Shown here: positions 8,009 to 17,154 of the stretch, one piece after another
Position numbering within the stretch: the first letter of the stretch is position 1
Layout of the letters: each line of letters starts with the position of its first letter
Program-made: the position numbers and the translations under genes
Assembly: GCA_020627705.1 (NCBI GenBank)
Contig: JAHDGJ010000001.1
Coordinates: forward strand, 153,861-217,860
Direction: 5' to 3'
Length of the DNA: 64,000 nt
Source: Saprospiraceae bacterium
GTDB taxonomy: Bacteria > Bacteroidota > Bacteroidia > Chitinophagales > Saprospiraceae
Notes under the pieces: generated by a model
The model's input: only the letters and a program-made list of their open reading frames with translations
What the model was told of the DNA's origin: nothing
Database searches by the model: none

Positions 8009-10645
8009 ATGAAAATGAGGGTTTGCATAGTAGTCGTACTGAACACTTTTTTATCCTGTGGCATTTGGGCCCAAAAGTCTCTGCTTTTTGATGTTGTTAG
8101 CCTGTCCAATAAGCCCCAAACGGTCGAAGCGTTCCTTTTAGAACTTGAGCAGGTGGCTGACATCCAAATTACTTTTAGCCCTTCTCAAATTGACCTAAAA
8201 AAAAGGGTCAAACTTAATTTGAGTACACAAGATATTGCAGCCCATTTAAAAGCCATATTAAAGGGTCAAGCTATCCGTTATCAAATACCTACAAAGTCTA
8301 TTAAAAGAATAGTTTTAGTCAAAGATCCAAAGTTATTAAAGCGAACAATTAAGGGACTAATTATAGACGAACTTACAGGCGACCCATTGATAGGAGTTTT
8401 AGTCAGAGATAAGCAAAGCAATAACACATGCTATTCTGATGACAATGGCTTTTTTAGAATCTCTACCGATATTGGCAATGGTCAATTGGAATTTAGTTTG
8501 CTTGGCTTTGAAACCAAAATTAAAAACGAACCCACCTTTTCTGATGCAATATCCAAGGTTACATTAGATTTCGATAATTACTTGCCAGATATTCTTATTA
8601 CAGGATCCGAGATTAAAAAATTCGTTGGTATTCCTGGTGAAAACATTTACATGCGCAATATCTCCTCTTACACCAATTTCTTAGGTGAAAACAATGTTAT
8701 GGAAGAAATCAAAACTTCTACAGCCATTCAATCGGGGAATGAAGGAGAAATTGGCTTCTTGGCTAGAGGTGGAAGCAGCGATCAAAATCTAGTGTTATAC
8801 GAGGGTGTTCCGATGTATGTAACAGATCATACCGCAGGGCTGTCCAGCATTTTTGTTGCTGATGCTGTTAAGGACGCTGTTTTGTACACCGATGAATTTC
8901 CGTTAAAGTATGGTGGCAGACTTAGCTCTGTATTAGATATAAAATTAAAAAACGGAAAACGAGATAAAACTACTGGTACGATTAATACCTCGATAACAGG
9001 ATCTAATCTATTCCTGAGTGGGCCACTTTCAGATAAGTTGAGTTATAATATTTCGGGAAGATTATCTTGGATAGACCTGTACATTGATCCTATTTTGAAA
9101 AGAAGCTTCAATTATGAGGATAGTCAAATTGCTTACCAAGATTTCTCGGGAAAATTATTCTACCAAATAGACCCTGTAACACAATTGTCCATCACAGGAT
9201 ATACGGGAAACGATATTTTGAAATTGCAAAGAACTTCTAGTGAAGTACAAGAATCTAAGGTTTTTGAAGTAGGGGATTTGAATCAGATTGAATGGAGTTC
9301 AAAATTTTTAGCCCTTAATTTTCAGTCCTTCTTAAATTCCAATTGGATATTCAAGAGTCATTTAAGTGCGATGAATTACAAGCATATTTCTAGAGGAAAT
9401 TATTTCTTCAACGAATTTGATGCAGAAACAAACGATACACTACGCTTTAACAATTTAGACATATTGAGTTATTCTGAGATCAACGATGTCAATGCATATG
9501 CCGATTTACAATATGTTCCAAACGAAAAAATACAATTTAATCTTGGAGGTGGAAGACTCATACATAAGTTTACTCCAACCATAAGGCAAGAAACGACAGA
9601 ATCATTTCAAGACTTTGAAACCATTGTAAATGGTGACTCTAGTTTGGTCTCTTCAGAACGATACTTGTACGCAGAGCTGATTTCCACGCCTTCTAAATAT
9701 TTTAAAATTAATGCAGGTTTTAGGACGAGTAATTATAGTGTTAGAAATAAAACACATTCGTTTACTGAACCCAGAATTAATTTTAATTGGAAGCCAAGAC
9801 CACATCATGCATTTAATCTTTCGTACAATCAAATGGTACAGTATGTACATCGTTTGGTAAATCCTAGTGGGGGTTTACCTGCTGACTTATGGGTCCCTTC
9901 AACTGAAAACATTCTTCCAGAATTCGCTACTCATTTTTCCTTTCGTTATACCTATCAAAAGCGTGACTTCAAACTATCTTTTGCCGCTTATCAAAAGTCT
10001 TTTGATCAGCTCTTAGACTATACCAATTCCTTCGACTTATTCTTAGCAGTCCTTAATCAAGGGAATTTTGTACCTGTATATAATACAAGCAACGAATGGG
10101 AGAGACGAGTTTCAACTGGGACAGGGATTTCTAGAGGCCTAGAATTGTATCTCGCTAAATCATTAGGGGAATCCAAATTTCGACTTTCATATGCTTTGAG
10201 TAGAACCACTCGAACATTTGAAGACATCAATGAAGGAAAAGAATTTCCTTTTCGTTTTGATAGAACGCATGATCTAAACTTCTCTTTCAATACACCTATT
10301 TCTGACAAATGGGATTTTGCAATGCGTTGGATCTATGGTACAGGAAATACGCTTACCTTGGCTATTGAGCAGTTTCGAACACCCGAAGGGCTTCTTTTGC
10401 TCAACGCAAACGGACGCAACAACTACAGATTAGTGCCTTTCCATCATTTAGATTTACATGTAAATCGCATCTTCAAAATCCGTAAGATGGACTGCAGAAT
10501 GTCACTAGGCCTCTACAATGCATACAATCGTCTTAATCCTGTGTATGCTTTTCTATACCTAGACCCCAATCGTAACGATCTAAAAATCAGACAAGTAAGC
10601 CTGTTTCCTATCATCCCACATCTTGGTTTTACTGCTTCGTGGTAA
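8009..10645 (+). CDS. TonB-dependent receptor with STN signalling domain (FecA-like)
   Basis: 878 residues: signal peptide (1-21), STN domain (about 25-105, VEAFLLELEQVADIQITFSP), carboxypeptidase regulatory-like domain (about 113-190, IKGLIIDELTGDPLIGVLV), plug (about 200-310, with FLARGGSSDQNLVLYEGVP and YGGRLSSVLDIKL), then a 22-strand-type barrel to the C-terminus. The STN domain and the sigma/anti-sigma genes immediately upstream make this a trans-envelope signalling receptor. The transported ligand is unknown; nothing in the sequence shows iron-siderophore use in particular. The start could also be the second ATG, two codons later. Confidence 0.92.
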   Translation: MKMRVCIVVVLNTFLSCGIWAQKSLLFDVVSLSNKPQTVEAFLLELEQVADIQITFSPSQIDLKKRVKLNLSTQDIAAHLKAILKGQAIRYQIPTKSIKRIVLVKDPKLLKRTIKGLIIDELTGDPLIGVLVRDKQSNNTCYSDDNGFFRISTDIGNGQLEFSLLGFETKIKNEPTFSDAISKVTLDFDNYLPDILITGSEIKKFVGIPGENIYMRNISSYTNFLGENNVMEEIKTSTAIQSGNEGEIGFLARGGSSDQNLVLYEGVPMYVTDHTAGLSSIFVADAVKDAVLYTDEFPLKYGGRLSSVLDIKLKNGKRDKTTGTINTSITGSNLFLSGPLSDKLSYNISGRLSWIDLYIDPILKRSFNYEDSQIAYQDFSGKLFYQIDPVTQLSITGYTGNDILKLQRTSSEVQESKVFEVGDLNQIEWSSKFLALNFQSFLNSNWIFKSHLSAMNYKHISRGNYFFNEFDAETNDTLRFNNLDILSYSEINDVNAYADLQYVPNEKIQFNLGGGRLIHKFTPTIRQETTESFQDFETIVNGDSSLVSSERYLYAELISTPSKYFKINAGFRTSNYSVRNKTHSFTEPRINFNWKPRPHHAFNLSYNQMVQYVHRLVNPSGGLPADLWVPSTENILPEFATHFSFRYTYQKRDFKLSFAAYQKSFDQLLDYTNSFDLFLAVLNQGNFVPVYNTSNEWERRVSTGTGISRGLELYLAKSLGESKFRLSYALSRTTRTFEDINEGKEFPFRFDRTHDLNFSFNTPISDKWDFAMRWIYGTGNTLTLAIEQFRTPEGLLLLNANGRNNYRLVPFHHLDLHVNRIFKIRKMDCRMSLGLYNAYNRLNPVYAFLYLDPNRNDLKIRQVSLFPIIPHLGFTASW

Positions 10646-10670
10646 ACTAATATTTATTAGTTTGTTTTTT
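10644..10670 (+). terminator. Possible terminator or attenuator between receptor and DUF4249 gene
   Basis: A perfect but AT-rich 8-base-pair stem (10644-10651 with 10656-10663, loop ATTT) overlaps the receptor stop codon and is followed by G and six T (10664-10670). It would limit transcription of the downstream lipoprotein gene. Confidence 0.55.
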
Positions 10671-10709
10671 GACTAAAAAGGCATTTTACATTATCTTTAG
10701 AAGGAAGCT

Positions 10710-11606
10710 ATGAAAAACCTCTTTTCCATATTACTTATAATGGTACTCAGTGCTTGTGTGCATGATACGGATATTGTGGTTGGAGAGTTTCAATCCCAGC
10801 TTGTAATCAACTCTATATTTGAGCCTGGCAAAACATGGAGTATCGCTTTGTCAAACTCCAAGGACATCACAGATAATTCTACCGCGATTGAGGAAATAAC
10901 AGATGCTTCGGTAATTATTATCGAATCTCAAAGCCGAAAAATCAAAGAACTAGAACATTCTGAGAAAGGGATTTATCGATCCAGCGAACCGGCTGAGCTT
11001 GGTATGGAATACGAACTAGAAGTAGCCCATCCAGACTATGGCGTTGCTTCTGCTTTTACAACAGTACCTTCAGAAATAGAATTGACTTCGATAGATACCA
11101 GTATTGTTGAACTTGATGGCGCCAAAGTTTTAAAAGTCGATTTTAATATAGTGGACAATGAAGAAGAGGAAAACTTTTACGTTTGGGACCTAGTGAGCAG
11201 TCAGGAAGAAGAAATAGACATACTTCCATCAGAAGAAGCCTATCTTACTTCAGTCGATGGCAATGTTGAAATTACTTCTGATCGAGCTAATGTTCAGCAA
11301 TCAAAGATTTTCATTTCTGACAGAGATTTTAATGGCACAGAATACAACACAAGCTTTATATCTTTTAGAAATATTGAAAATTTCCAAAACGGCAACCCCA
11401 ACAATCCTAACGAGCAATTAGATCTTAAGTTGAGGGTCTTAAGTGTCTCTGAAGAATTATATAACTATTTAAAAAGTGTTGAAGAATCATACAGATCACA
11501 AAACATCAACACCTCTTCTGTCAATCCTGTAGAAATTGACTTTAACATCACCAACGGCCTAGGGATTTTTGGTGCATACAAACAAAAGCTTGTTGACATC
11601 GAATAG
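10710..11606 (+). CDS. DUF4249 family surface lipoprotein, partner of the upstream receptor
   Basis: 298 residues with a lipoprotein signal (MKNLFSILLIMVLSAC, Cys16). The DUF4249 pattern is visible: an N-terminal beta-sandwich beginning LVINSIFEPGKTWSIALSNS, the TEDASVIIIES-like strand, and the middle VDFNIVDNEEEENFYVWDL segment. DUF4249 genes are almost always directly behind a TonB-dependent receptor; the lipoprotein may act as a surface lid or ligand-capture subunit, by analogy with SusD, though this is inference. It lies 64 bases behind the receptor with a weak terminator between them. Confidence 0.88.
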   Translation: MKNLFSILLIMVLSACVHDTDIVVGEFQSQLVINSIFEPGKTWSIALSNSKDITDNSTAIEEITDASVIIIESQSRKIKELEHSEKGIYRSSEPAELGMEYELEVAHPDYGVASAFTTVPSEIELTSIDTSIVELDGAKVLKVDFNIVDNEEEENFYVWDLVSSQEEEIDILPSEEAYLTSVDGNVEITSDRANVQQSKIFISDRDFNGTEYNTSFISFRNIENFQNGNPNNPNEQLDLKLRVLSVSEELYNYLKSVEESYRSQNINTSSVNPVEIDFNITNGLGIFGAYKQKLVDIE

Positions 11607-11623
11607 ACCTCAAGTCTATTTTT
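11603..11623 (+). terminator. Weak intrinsic terminator after the DUF4249 gene
   Basis: A 6-base-pair stem (11603-11608 with 11614-11619, loop of 5) overlaps the stop codon and is followed by a short T run. It sits between convergent genes. Confidence 0.4.
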
Positions 11624-11637
11624 CAACTATTCCAGAC

Positions 11638-13041
11638 TTATAAATGTATGACCTCATCAAAGGCAGCCGCGGTAGCTTCCATCACCGCTTCGCTCATTGT
11701 TGGGTGAGGATGAACCGCTTTTAAAATTTCGTTTCCAGTGGTCTCCAATTTTCTTGCTGCGACTATTTCGGCGATCATTTCGGTCACATTAGAACCCACC
11801 ATGTGTGCACCGAGCAACTCACCATACTTTGCATCATAGATTACCTTTACGAATCCCTCTTTTGCACCAGAAGCACTAGCTTTTCCTGATGCAGAGAATG
11901 GAAACTTACCGACTTTTAATTCGTATCCTTTTTCTTTTGCTTGAGCCTCAGTATAACCTACACTGGCAACCTCTGGGCTACAATACGTACAAGCCGGAAT
12001 ATTGTTATAGTCCATCGGATCAGGATGGTGCCCGGCTATTTTCTCTACACAAATAATCCCTTCGGCACTTGCAACGTGCGCAAGGGCAGCACCAGGGGTA
12101 ACATCTCCAATCGCATAAATACCGGAGACATTCGTTCTATAGAATTCATCGACTTGAATTAAACCTTTCTCAGTTTTTATTCCGAGTGCTTCAAGGCCTA
12201 TGTTTTCTGTATTAGGTTTTACACCTGTTGCCGACAAAACAACATCGCATTTTATTTCCGTAATCTTATCGTCCTTTCGGCTTTTTACCTTTACTAGTAC
12301 TGATTTGCCTTTCTTCTCTACCGATTCAACAGAGGCATTAACCATTACATTGATACCCGTTTTACCTAGAACCTTTGTAATTTCTTTCGAAACATCTTTA
12401 TCTTCTCTAGGCAGAAGGCCATTTTCCATAAACTCAACAACTGTTACCTCTGTCCCCATAGAATTGTAGAAGTAAGCAAACTCTACTCCAATCGCACCTG
12501 CACCAATCACCAACATTTTTTTAGGTTGCTTATCTAAGCTCATAGCCTTTCTGTAACCAATAACAGTTTTACCATCAATAGGTATATGCGGTAAAGCATT
12601 GGATCTCCCACCGGTAGCTATAATAATGTGTGGCGCATCATATTCTTTCTTTTTGCCATCCTTATCTGTGACCACTACTTTTTTACCTCGTGCAAGACTT
12701 CCTTCTCCATCAATCACTGTTATTTTGTTTTTCTTCATCAAGAATTGCACCCCTTTACTCATCCCATTTGCTACGTCTCGGCTTCGTTTTATCACACTTG
12801 TAAAATCAGCTTTAGCACCCGATACAGATATTCCATAATCTTCAGAGTGATTAATGTAATTAAACACTTGAGCGCTCTTCAATAAAGCCTTCGTAGGAAT
12901 GCAACCCCAGTTCAAACAAATACCTCCTAGAGACTCTCTTTCAACAATTGCGACATTCATTCCGAGTTGTGAAGCTCTAATGGCGGCAACGTAACCTCCA
13001 GGACCGCTTCCAATAATGATTAAATCAAAGGTATTCTCCAT
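11638..13041 (-). CDS. lpdA: Dihydrolipoyl dehydrogenase (E3)
   Basis: 467 residues, the usual length. It reoxidises dihydrolipoamide in the pyruvate, 2-oxoglutarate and glycine cleavage complexes using FAD and NAD+. Visible are the FAD-binding GSGPGGYVAA (~11-20), the redox disulfide GGICLNWGCIPTKALLKSA (~40-58), the NAD-binding GAGAIGVEFA (~180), the second FAD motif YAIGDVTPG and the C-terminal active-site HPHPTMSE. The E1-beta gene pdhB lies ~35 kb away, so the complex is encoded at dispersed loci. A good promoter precedes it. Confidence 0.95.
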   Translation of the reverse strand: MENTFDLIIIGSGPGGYVAAIRASQLGMNVAIVERESLGGICLNWGCIPTKALLKSAQVFNYINHSEDYGISVSGAKADFTSVIKRSRDVANGMSKGVQFLMKKNKITVIDGEGSLARGKKVVVTDKDGKKKEYDAPHIIIATGGRSNALPHIPIDGKTVIGYRKAMSLDKQPKKMLVIGAGAIGVEFAYFYNSMGTEVTVVEFMENGLLPREDKDVSKEITKVLGKTGINVMVNASVESVEKKGKSVLVKVKSRKDDKITEIKCDVVLSATGVKPNTENIGLEALGIKTEKGLIQVDEFYRTNVSGIYAIGDVTPGAALAHVASAEGIICVEKIAGHHPDPMDYNNIPACTYCSPEVASVGYTEAQAKEKGYELKVGKFPFSASGKASASGAKEGFVKVIYDAKYGELLGAHMVGSNVTEMIAEIVAARKLETTGNEILKAVHPHPTMSEAVMEATAAAFDEVIHL

Positions 13042-13058
13042 AGCTATTTATTAGGCCG

Positions 13059-13089
13059 CAAATATACCGTTTCAAGTCCGATGTTTCAA
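13059..13089 (-). promoter_or_regulatory. Promoter of lpdA
   Basis: On the minus strand TATATTTG (13066 to 13059) matches TAnnTTTG, with TTG (13089 to 13087) exactly 20 bases upstream. The element ends 17 bases before the lpdA start. Confidence 0.7.
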
Positions 13090-13112
13090 TCTCAAAAACA
13101 AGGAATTGTTCT

Positions 13113-14285
13113 TTACTTGTAATAATTCAATTGAGCTCTAGCGATGCCATTTATTGGTCGTTTAACCTCAAGGTATTTTGTGCTTCCTTCCCAAACCATT
13201 CTTGCTTTATCATCTATTATGGCTATTGAATTTCCATAAATTATTCTTGCAAACCCCTTATGAAAACCAAAAGCCAGACGACCATGTAAAGGGATGGCTG
13301 TATTTCCCAAGGTATCGATGTATCCCCATCTATCATTTAGAGCTACCACCGAAAAACCATCTTCAAAAGGATATATCAAATCAAAATGCGGTTGTAGAAT
13401 TTCATCACTATTCGATGAAATCAACCCAACCTTGGATTCATCAAGAAAGCTCCAAAGTCCATGGCCCACATAATTCAGTAGGTGACTAGCGCAAGGCATA
13501 CGTTTTTTAGAATGGAGCATGTAGAAATACCCTTTATCCTGAAACTTTATGTAACAATGTTCTTCATTTCCAACTATCAGTTCATCAATTCCAGCAAGTT
13601 CCATAGTTGCAATGCCTTGCTTGACATTATAAATTTTGTAGCCCTCACTGACATTAAACGTGGCTAAATATTGTGAAGAAATCCAAAAAACATCAGTGTC
13701 TTTGATCAGTTCTTGACCTGATTGATCTAATAAAACTTTTCCCTCGCTATCATCAGCGAGAACCATATCATTCTCAAAATCATTAATTGCAGTATACTTT
13801 GGCGGAATAATCCATTCTTTGCGCTTATTAAGTATGCCACAGGATCCATTGGTACAAGCGCGAGCTAATCCATTTACGAATGTTGAAACAAAAGAAAAAT
13901 CTAGGGTATCTAATATTTTTCCTTCATAGGTCAAACGTAAATATTGATCTTCAAACGTCTTGGCAAGTACTTCTTCGTTTTCCGAATGCATCAATTCTTT
14001 GTACCGATGGGGAATTACTACTTCACCGGATAATGTAATCAAACCCCATTTGCCCTTATAATTTACCGGCACAAGTTGGTTCTTAGGATCACGTATATTG
14101 TCGTAAATAGGTTTTACTAATTGTTCTCCTTTTAAATTAATAAGTGTCCAAGCACCGGGCGGAGATTCATAATCTTCAAAATATCTAAGTTCTTGTTCAG
14201 AAATATTCTCTGAATTACAAGAAAAAAGAAGCCCTAACAAACACACAAAGTAGAATATGTTTCGTTTTAACAACATTGATTTCAT
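13113..14285 (-). CDS. WG-repeat lipoprotein
   Basis: About 390 residues from the ATG at 14285; a longer frame from 14348 would overlap the divergent gene and bury the signal peptide. The start MKSMLLKRNIFYFVCLLGLL leads to the lipobox FSC. The body consists of WG (KWG) repeats: YKGKWGLITLSGEVVIPHRY, GILNKRKEWIIPPKY, KVGLISSNSDEILQPHFD and RWGYIDTLGNTAIP. WG repeats form beta-rich folds of unclear function in bacterial envelopes. An alternative start is ATG at 14276. Confidence 0.8.
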   Translation of the reverse strand: MKSMLLKRNIFYFVCLLGLLFSCNSENISEQELRYFEDYESPPGAWTLINLKGEQLVKPIYDNIRDPKNQLVPVNYKGKWGLITLSGEVVIPHRYKELMHSENEEVLAKTFEDQYLRLTYEGKILDTLDFSFVSTFVNGLARACTNGSCGILNKRKEWIIPPKYTAINDFENDMVLADDSEGKVLLDQSGQELIKDTDVFWISSQYLATFNVSEGYKIYNVKQGIATMELAGIDELIVGNEEHCYIKFQDKGYFYMLHSKKRMPCASHLLNYVGHGLWSFLDESKVGLISSNSDEILQPHFDLIYPFEDGFSVVALNDRWGYIDTLGNTAIPLHGRLAFGFHKGFARIIYGNSIAIIDDKARMVWEGSTKYLEVKRPINGIARAQLNYYK

Positions 14286-14289
14286 ATCT

Positions 14290-14838
14290 ATGTTAAATCT
14301 ATTCAAAATACTCCTTTTACTTACGAATTTTGGATCTTCTCCATCCAATTACTTATCTGTAGACGAAAGTTTTATTGTTTCTTTCCCAGAATTTCATATT
14401 GAAAAATCAGATACTATTCAAACAAATGGCCAAGAGTTAATCATTTATCAAGCCTTTCATAAATGTTCTTCTGACAAGCAATGTACACACCATGTTGAAG
14501 GGACGACGTATAGCTTAACCTATTACGAAATAGAAAACTTCAAATTTCAGGAAGATTATAGAAACTACTTTGATGATTTATCACAATCTATCATTTCACA
14601 AAGAGAAGCAGACCTTGCCGGAGAATTACAATATCTTTCTAAAGAGGATTTCAAAGGTCTGCCTTCAAGAATGCTACGGATAGACCAAATAGATCAGGCC
14701 TCACAAATGGCGTGTAAGGCACGAATATTAACTTTTAAAAACTATTTTGTGGTATTGCAAGTGGTGGGTTTGAAAACTGAAATTCGAAAATCACTGGCTT
14801 TAAAATTTCTAAATTCATTCCAACTACTAAACGATTAA
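14290..14838 (+). CDS. Small exported protein of unknown function
   Basis: About 182 residues from ATG 14290. The N-terminus MLNLFKILLLLTNFGSSPS resembles a signal peptide. The mature region is soluble-looking with a Cys/His cluster (CSSDKQCTHH) and another cysteine near MACKARI. I do not recognise the family. The start codon is only 4 bases from that of the divergent WG-repeat gene, so at least one promoter must lie inside the other gene. The coaD gene follows after 45 bases on the same strand. Confidence 0.6.
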   Translation: MLNLFKILLLLTNFGSSPSNYLSVDESFIVSFPEFHIEKSDTIQTNGQELIIYQAFHKCSSDKQCTHHVEGTTYSLTYYEIENFKFQEDYRNYFDDLSQSIISQREADLAGELQYLSKEDFKGLPSRMLRIDQIDQASQMACKARILTFKNYFVVLQVVGLKTEIRKSLALKFLNSFQLLND

Positions 14839-14883
14839 GAATTAATATATAGTCATACCTTTGAGCATATTCAGGCAAAAAAT

Positions 14884-15363
14884 ATGTCGAAGAAAATTGC
14901 TGTATTCCCAGGGTCATTTGACCCCATAACTCTAGGCCATATTGATCTAGTCAAAAGAGCTACACGGATATTCGATGAGATCATCGTTGCTGTAGGTGTT
15001 AACTCTTCCAAAAAGTATTTATTTGATTTGGATCAACGGATCAAATGGTTAGAGGAAGTTTTTAAAGAATTTCCAGAGGTTCATGTGGATAGCTTTTCTG
15101 GTTTAACCGTAAATTTTTGCAAAGAAAAAAATGCAAATTTTTTACTTAGAGGTTTACGAAATGCCTCCGATTTTGACTACGAAAAAACCATTTCTCAATT
15201 AAACACCATCATTGGGGACAATTTGGAAACTGTCTTTTTAATTAGCAAACCAGAGTTTTCTCATATCAGCAGTACTATTGTCAGAGAAATAATTAAAGGC
15301 AAGGGCGATGTTTCTCCTTTTGTGCCTGACAATATTGTAAAAGAAATTAATTCATTAAAATAA
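14884..15363 (+). CDS. coaD: Pantetheine-phosphate adenylyltransferase
   Basis: 159 residues, the normal length. It transfers AMP from ATP to 4'-phosphopantetheine to give dephospho-CoA, the penultimate step of coenzyme A synthesis. The nucleotidyltransferase motif FPGSFDPITLGHID (8-21, TxGH), LLRGLRNASDFDYE and the ISSTIVREI motif are intact. It is 10 bases ahead of pruA and probably co-transcribed with it. Confidence 0.96.
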   Translation: MSKKIAVFPGSFDPITLGHIDLVKRATRIFDEIIVAVGVNSSKKYLFDLDQRIKWLEEVFKEFPEVHVDSFSGLTVNFCKEKNANFLLRGLRNASDFDYEKTISQLNTIIGDNLETVFLISKPEFSHISSTIVREIIKGKGDVSPFVPDNIVKEINSLK

Positions 15364-15373
15364 ATTTTAGAAA

Positions 15374-17005
15374 ATGGCGAATGCTTTTTTTGATGTACCC
15401 ATAGCAGTTAACGAAGAGGTAAAATCATATGCACCCGGTAGTCCTGAGAAAAAAGAATTGAAGGCAATGCTTAAGAAACTTAAAGGGCAAGAGCGTGATA
15501 TTCCAATGTTTATAGGAGGGGAGAAAGTCTACACAAAAAACAAAATAGACATTCATCCACCGCATGAACTCAAGCATAAGTTAGGTGCTTACAACAAAGG
15601 CACAAAATCACATGTGCGTAAAGCTATAGATGCAGCACTCGCGGCAAAGGAAGACTGGGAAGAAACTCCTTGGCAAGAGCGTGCTGCAATATTTTTAAAA
15701 GCTGCAGATTTGGTTTCGGGACCCTATAGAGCTCGCATGAATGCGGCAACAATGTTGGCACAATCTAAAAATGCATATCAAGCAGAAATTGATGCTGTTG
15801 CAGAATGGGCAGATTTCTTACGATTCAATGTTCAATACATGACCGAAATGTATATGCAACAGCCAGAAAGTGCACCAGGTATTTGGAATAGGCTAGAATA
15901 CAGACCTTTAGAAGGCTTTGTGTTTGCCTTAACTCCCTTTAATTTTACATCCATTGCCGGCAATCTACCAGGAGCTCCAGCTTTACTTGGTAATACCGTG
16001 GTATGGAAACCAGCAGAAACTCAAATATATTCTGCAGAAGTTATTATGGAAATTTTTGAAAGAGCAGGGCTTCCAGATGGAGTAATTAACTTGATTTATG
16101 TTGAAGGACGCACGGCTGGCGATGTTATATTTTCGCACCCAGAATTTGCAGGGTTGCACTTTACTGGTTCAACTGGAGTATTCCAAAAACTTTGGCAAAC
16201 GATTGGTGAAAATATTGCCAATTACATTTCGTATCCAAGGATTGTTGGAGAAACTGGTGGCAAAGATTTTATAGTTGCTCATCATTCTGCCGATCCGATA
16301 GAATTAGCCGTTGCTATGGCGAGAGGAGCCTTTGAATACCAAGGACAAAAATGCAGTGCAGCGTCAAGAGCTTATGTACCAAAATCATTATGGAAAGAGG
16401 TTTCTAAAAGATTGATCGCAGATGTGAAGTCATTCAAGATGGGCACGGTCGAAGATTTTAGAAATTTTATAAATGCGGTAATTGATGAAAAAGCTTTTGA
16501 TAAAATCACTTCATTTATAGCTCAAGCAAAGAAAGACAAATCAGCTAAAATATTAGTTGGCGGGAAATACAATAAGAAAAAAGGATATTTTATTGAACCT
16601 ACAGTAATTCAAACCACGGATCCAATGTATGCAACGATGTGCGAAGAATTATTTGGCCCTGTATTAACTGTGTATGTTTATGAGGATGAGGATTTTGAGG
16701 ATGTACTACAATTAGTAGATAATACTTCGCCCTATGCTTTGACTGGAGCTTTATTTGCCAAAGACAAGTATGCGATGGAATTTGGAAGTGTTATGTTAAA
16801 AAATTCTGCGGGTAACTTTTACCTAAACGATAAACCTACAGGTGCGGTAGTGGGGCAACAACCTTTCGGTGGTGCTCGGGCTTCGGGTACAAACGACAAG
16901 GCGGGTTCTATTTTAAACTTGTATAGATGGGTTTCTCCAAGGACAATGAAAGAAAACTTCAATCCTCCCAGAGATTATAGATATCCTTTTATGCAAGGAA
17001 AATAG
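15374..17005 (+). CDS. pruA: L-glutamate gamma-semialdehyde (P5C) dehydrogenase
   Basis: 543 residues. It oxidises 1-pyrroline-5-carboxylate/glutamate semialdehyde to glutamate with NAD+, the second step of proline catabolism. The catalytic glutamate is in GETGGKDFIV (E293) and the nucleophile in GQKCSAASR (C327); the EELFGPVLTVYVY and QPFGGARASGTNDKAG segments are those of the free-standing P5CDH family. No proline dehydrogenase gene is in the window. A terminator follows. Confidence 0.95.
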   Translation: MANAFFDVPIAVNEEVKSYAPGSPEKKELKAMLKKLKGQERDIPMFIGGEKVYTKNKIDIHPPHELKHKLGAYNKGTKSHVRKAIDAALAAKEDWEETPWQERAAIFLKAADLVSGPYRARMNAATMLAQSKNAYQAEIDAVAEWADFLRFNVQYMTEMYMQQPESAPGIWNRLEYRPLEGFVFALTPFNFTSIAGNLPGAPALLGNTVVWKPAETQIYSAEVIMEIFERAGLPDGVINLIYVEGRTAGDVIFSHPEFAGLHFTGSTGVFQKLWQTIGENIANYISYPRIVGETGGKDFIVAHHSADPIELAVAMARGAFEYQGQKCSAASRAYVPKSLWKEVSKRLIADVKSFKMGTVEDFRNFINAVIDEKAFDKITSFIAQAKKDKSAKILVGGKYNKKKGYFIEPTVIQTTDPMYATMCEELFGPVLTVYVYEDEDFEDVLQLVDNTSPYALTGALFAKDKYAMEFGSVMLKNSAGNFYLNDKPTGAVVGQQPFGGARASGTNDKAGSILNLYRWVSPRTMKENFNPPRDYRYPFMQGK

Positions 17006-17033
17006 TACTTAACTATACAATAATACATTTTAA

Positions 17034-17070
17034 GCGGTCTTCCTTTAATTAGGTTGACCGCATTTTTTTT
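17034..17070 (+). terminator. Intrinsic terminator after pruA
   Basis: GCGGTC (17034-17039) pairs with GACCGC (17056-17061), with further CCT/AGG pairing inside the loop, followed by a run of eight T at 17063-17070. Confidence 0.75.
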
Positions 17071-17088
17071 AAATAATTTTAAAAGGAT

Positions 17089-17116
17089 GCAACCCTCAAA
17101 AAAATCTTGTGTCTTT
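17089..17116 (+). promoter_or_regulatory. Candidate ECF-sigma promoter of the 17.2 kb sigma operon
   Basis: GCAACC (17089-17094), a 16-base spacer, then GTCTTT (17111-17116), ending 38 bases before the sigma start codon. Similar pairs precede the other non-FecI sigma gene and the TPR gene, which suggests autoregulation. This is inference from pattern only. Confidence 0.5.
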
Positions 17117-17154
17117 AAAAGCGTAATGATCAAAACAAAGAACGAATTCTATCA

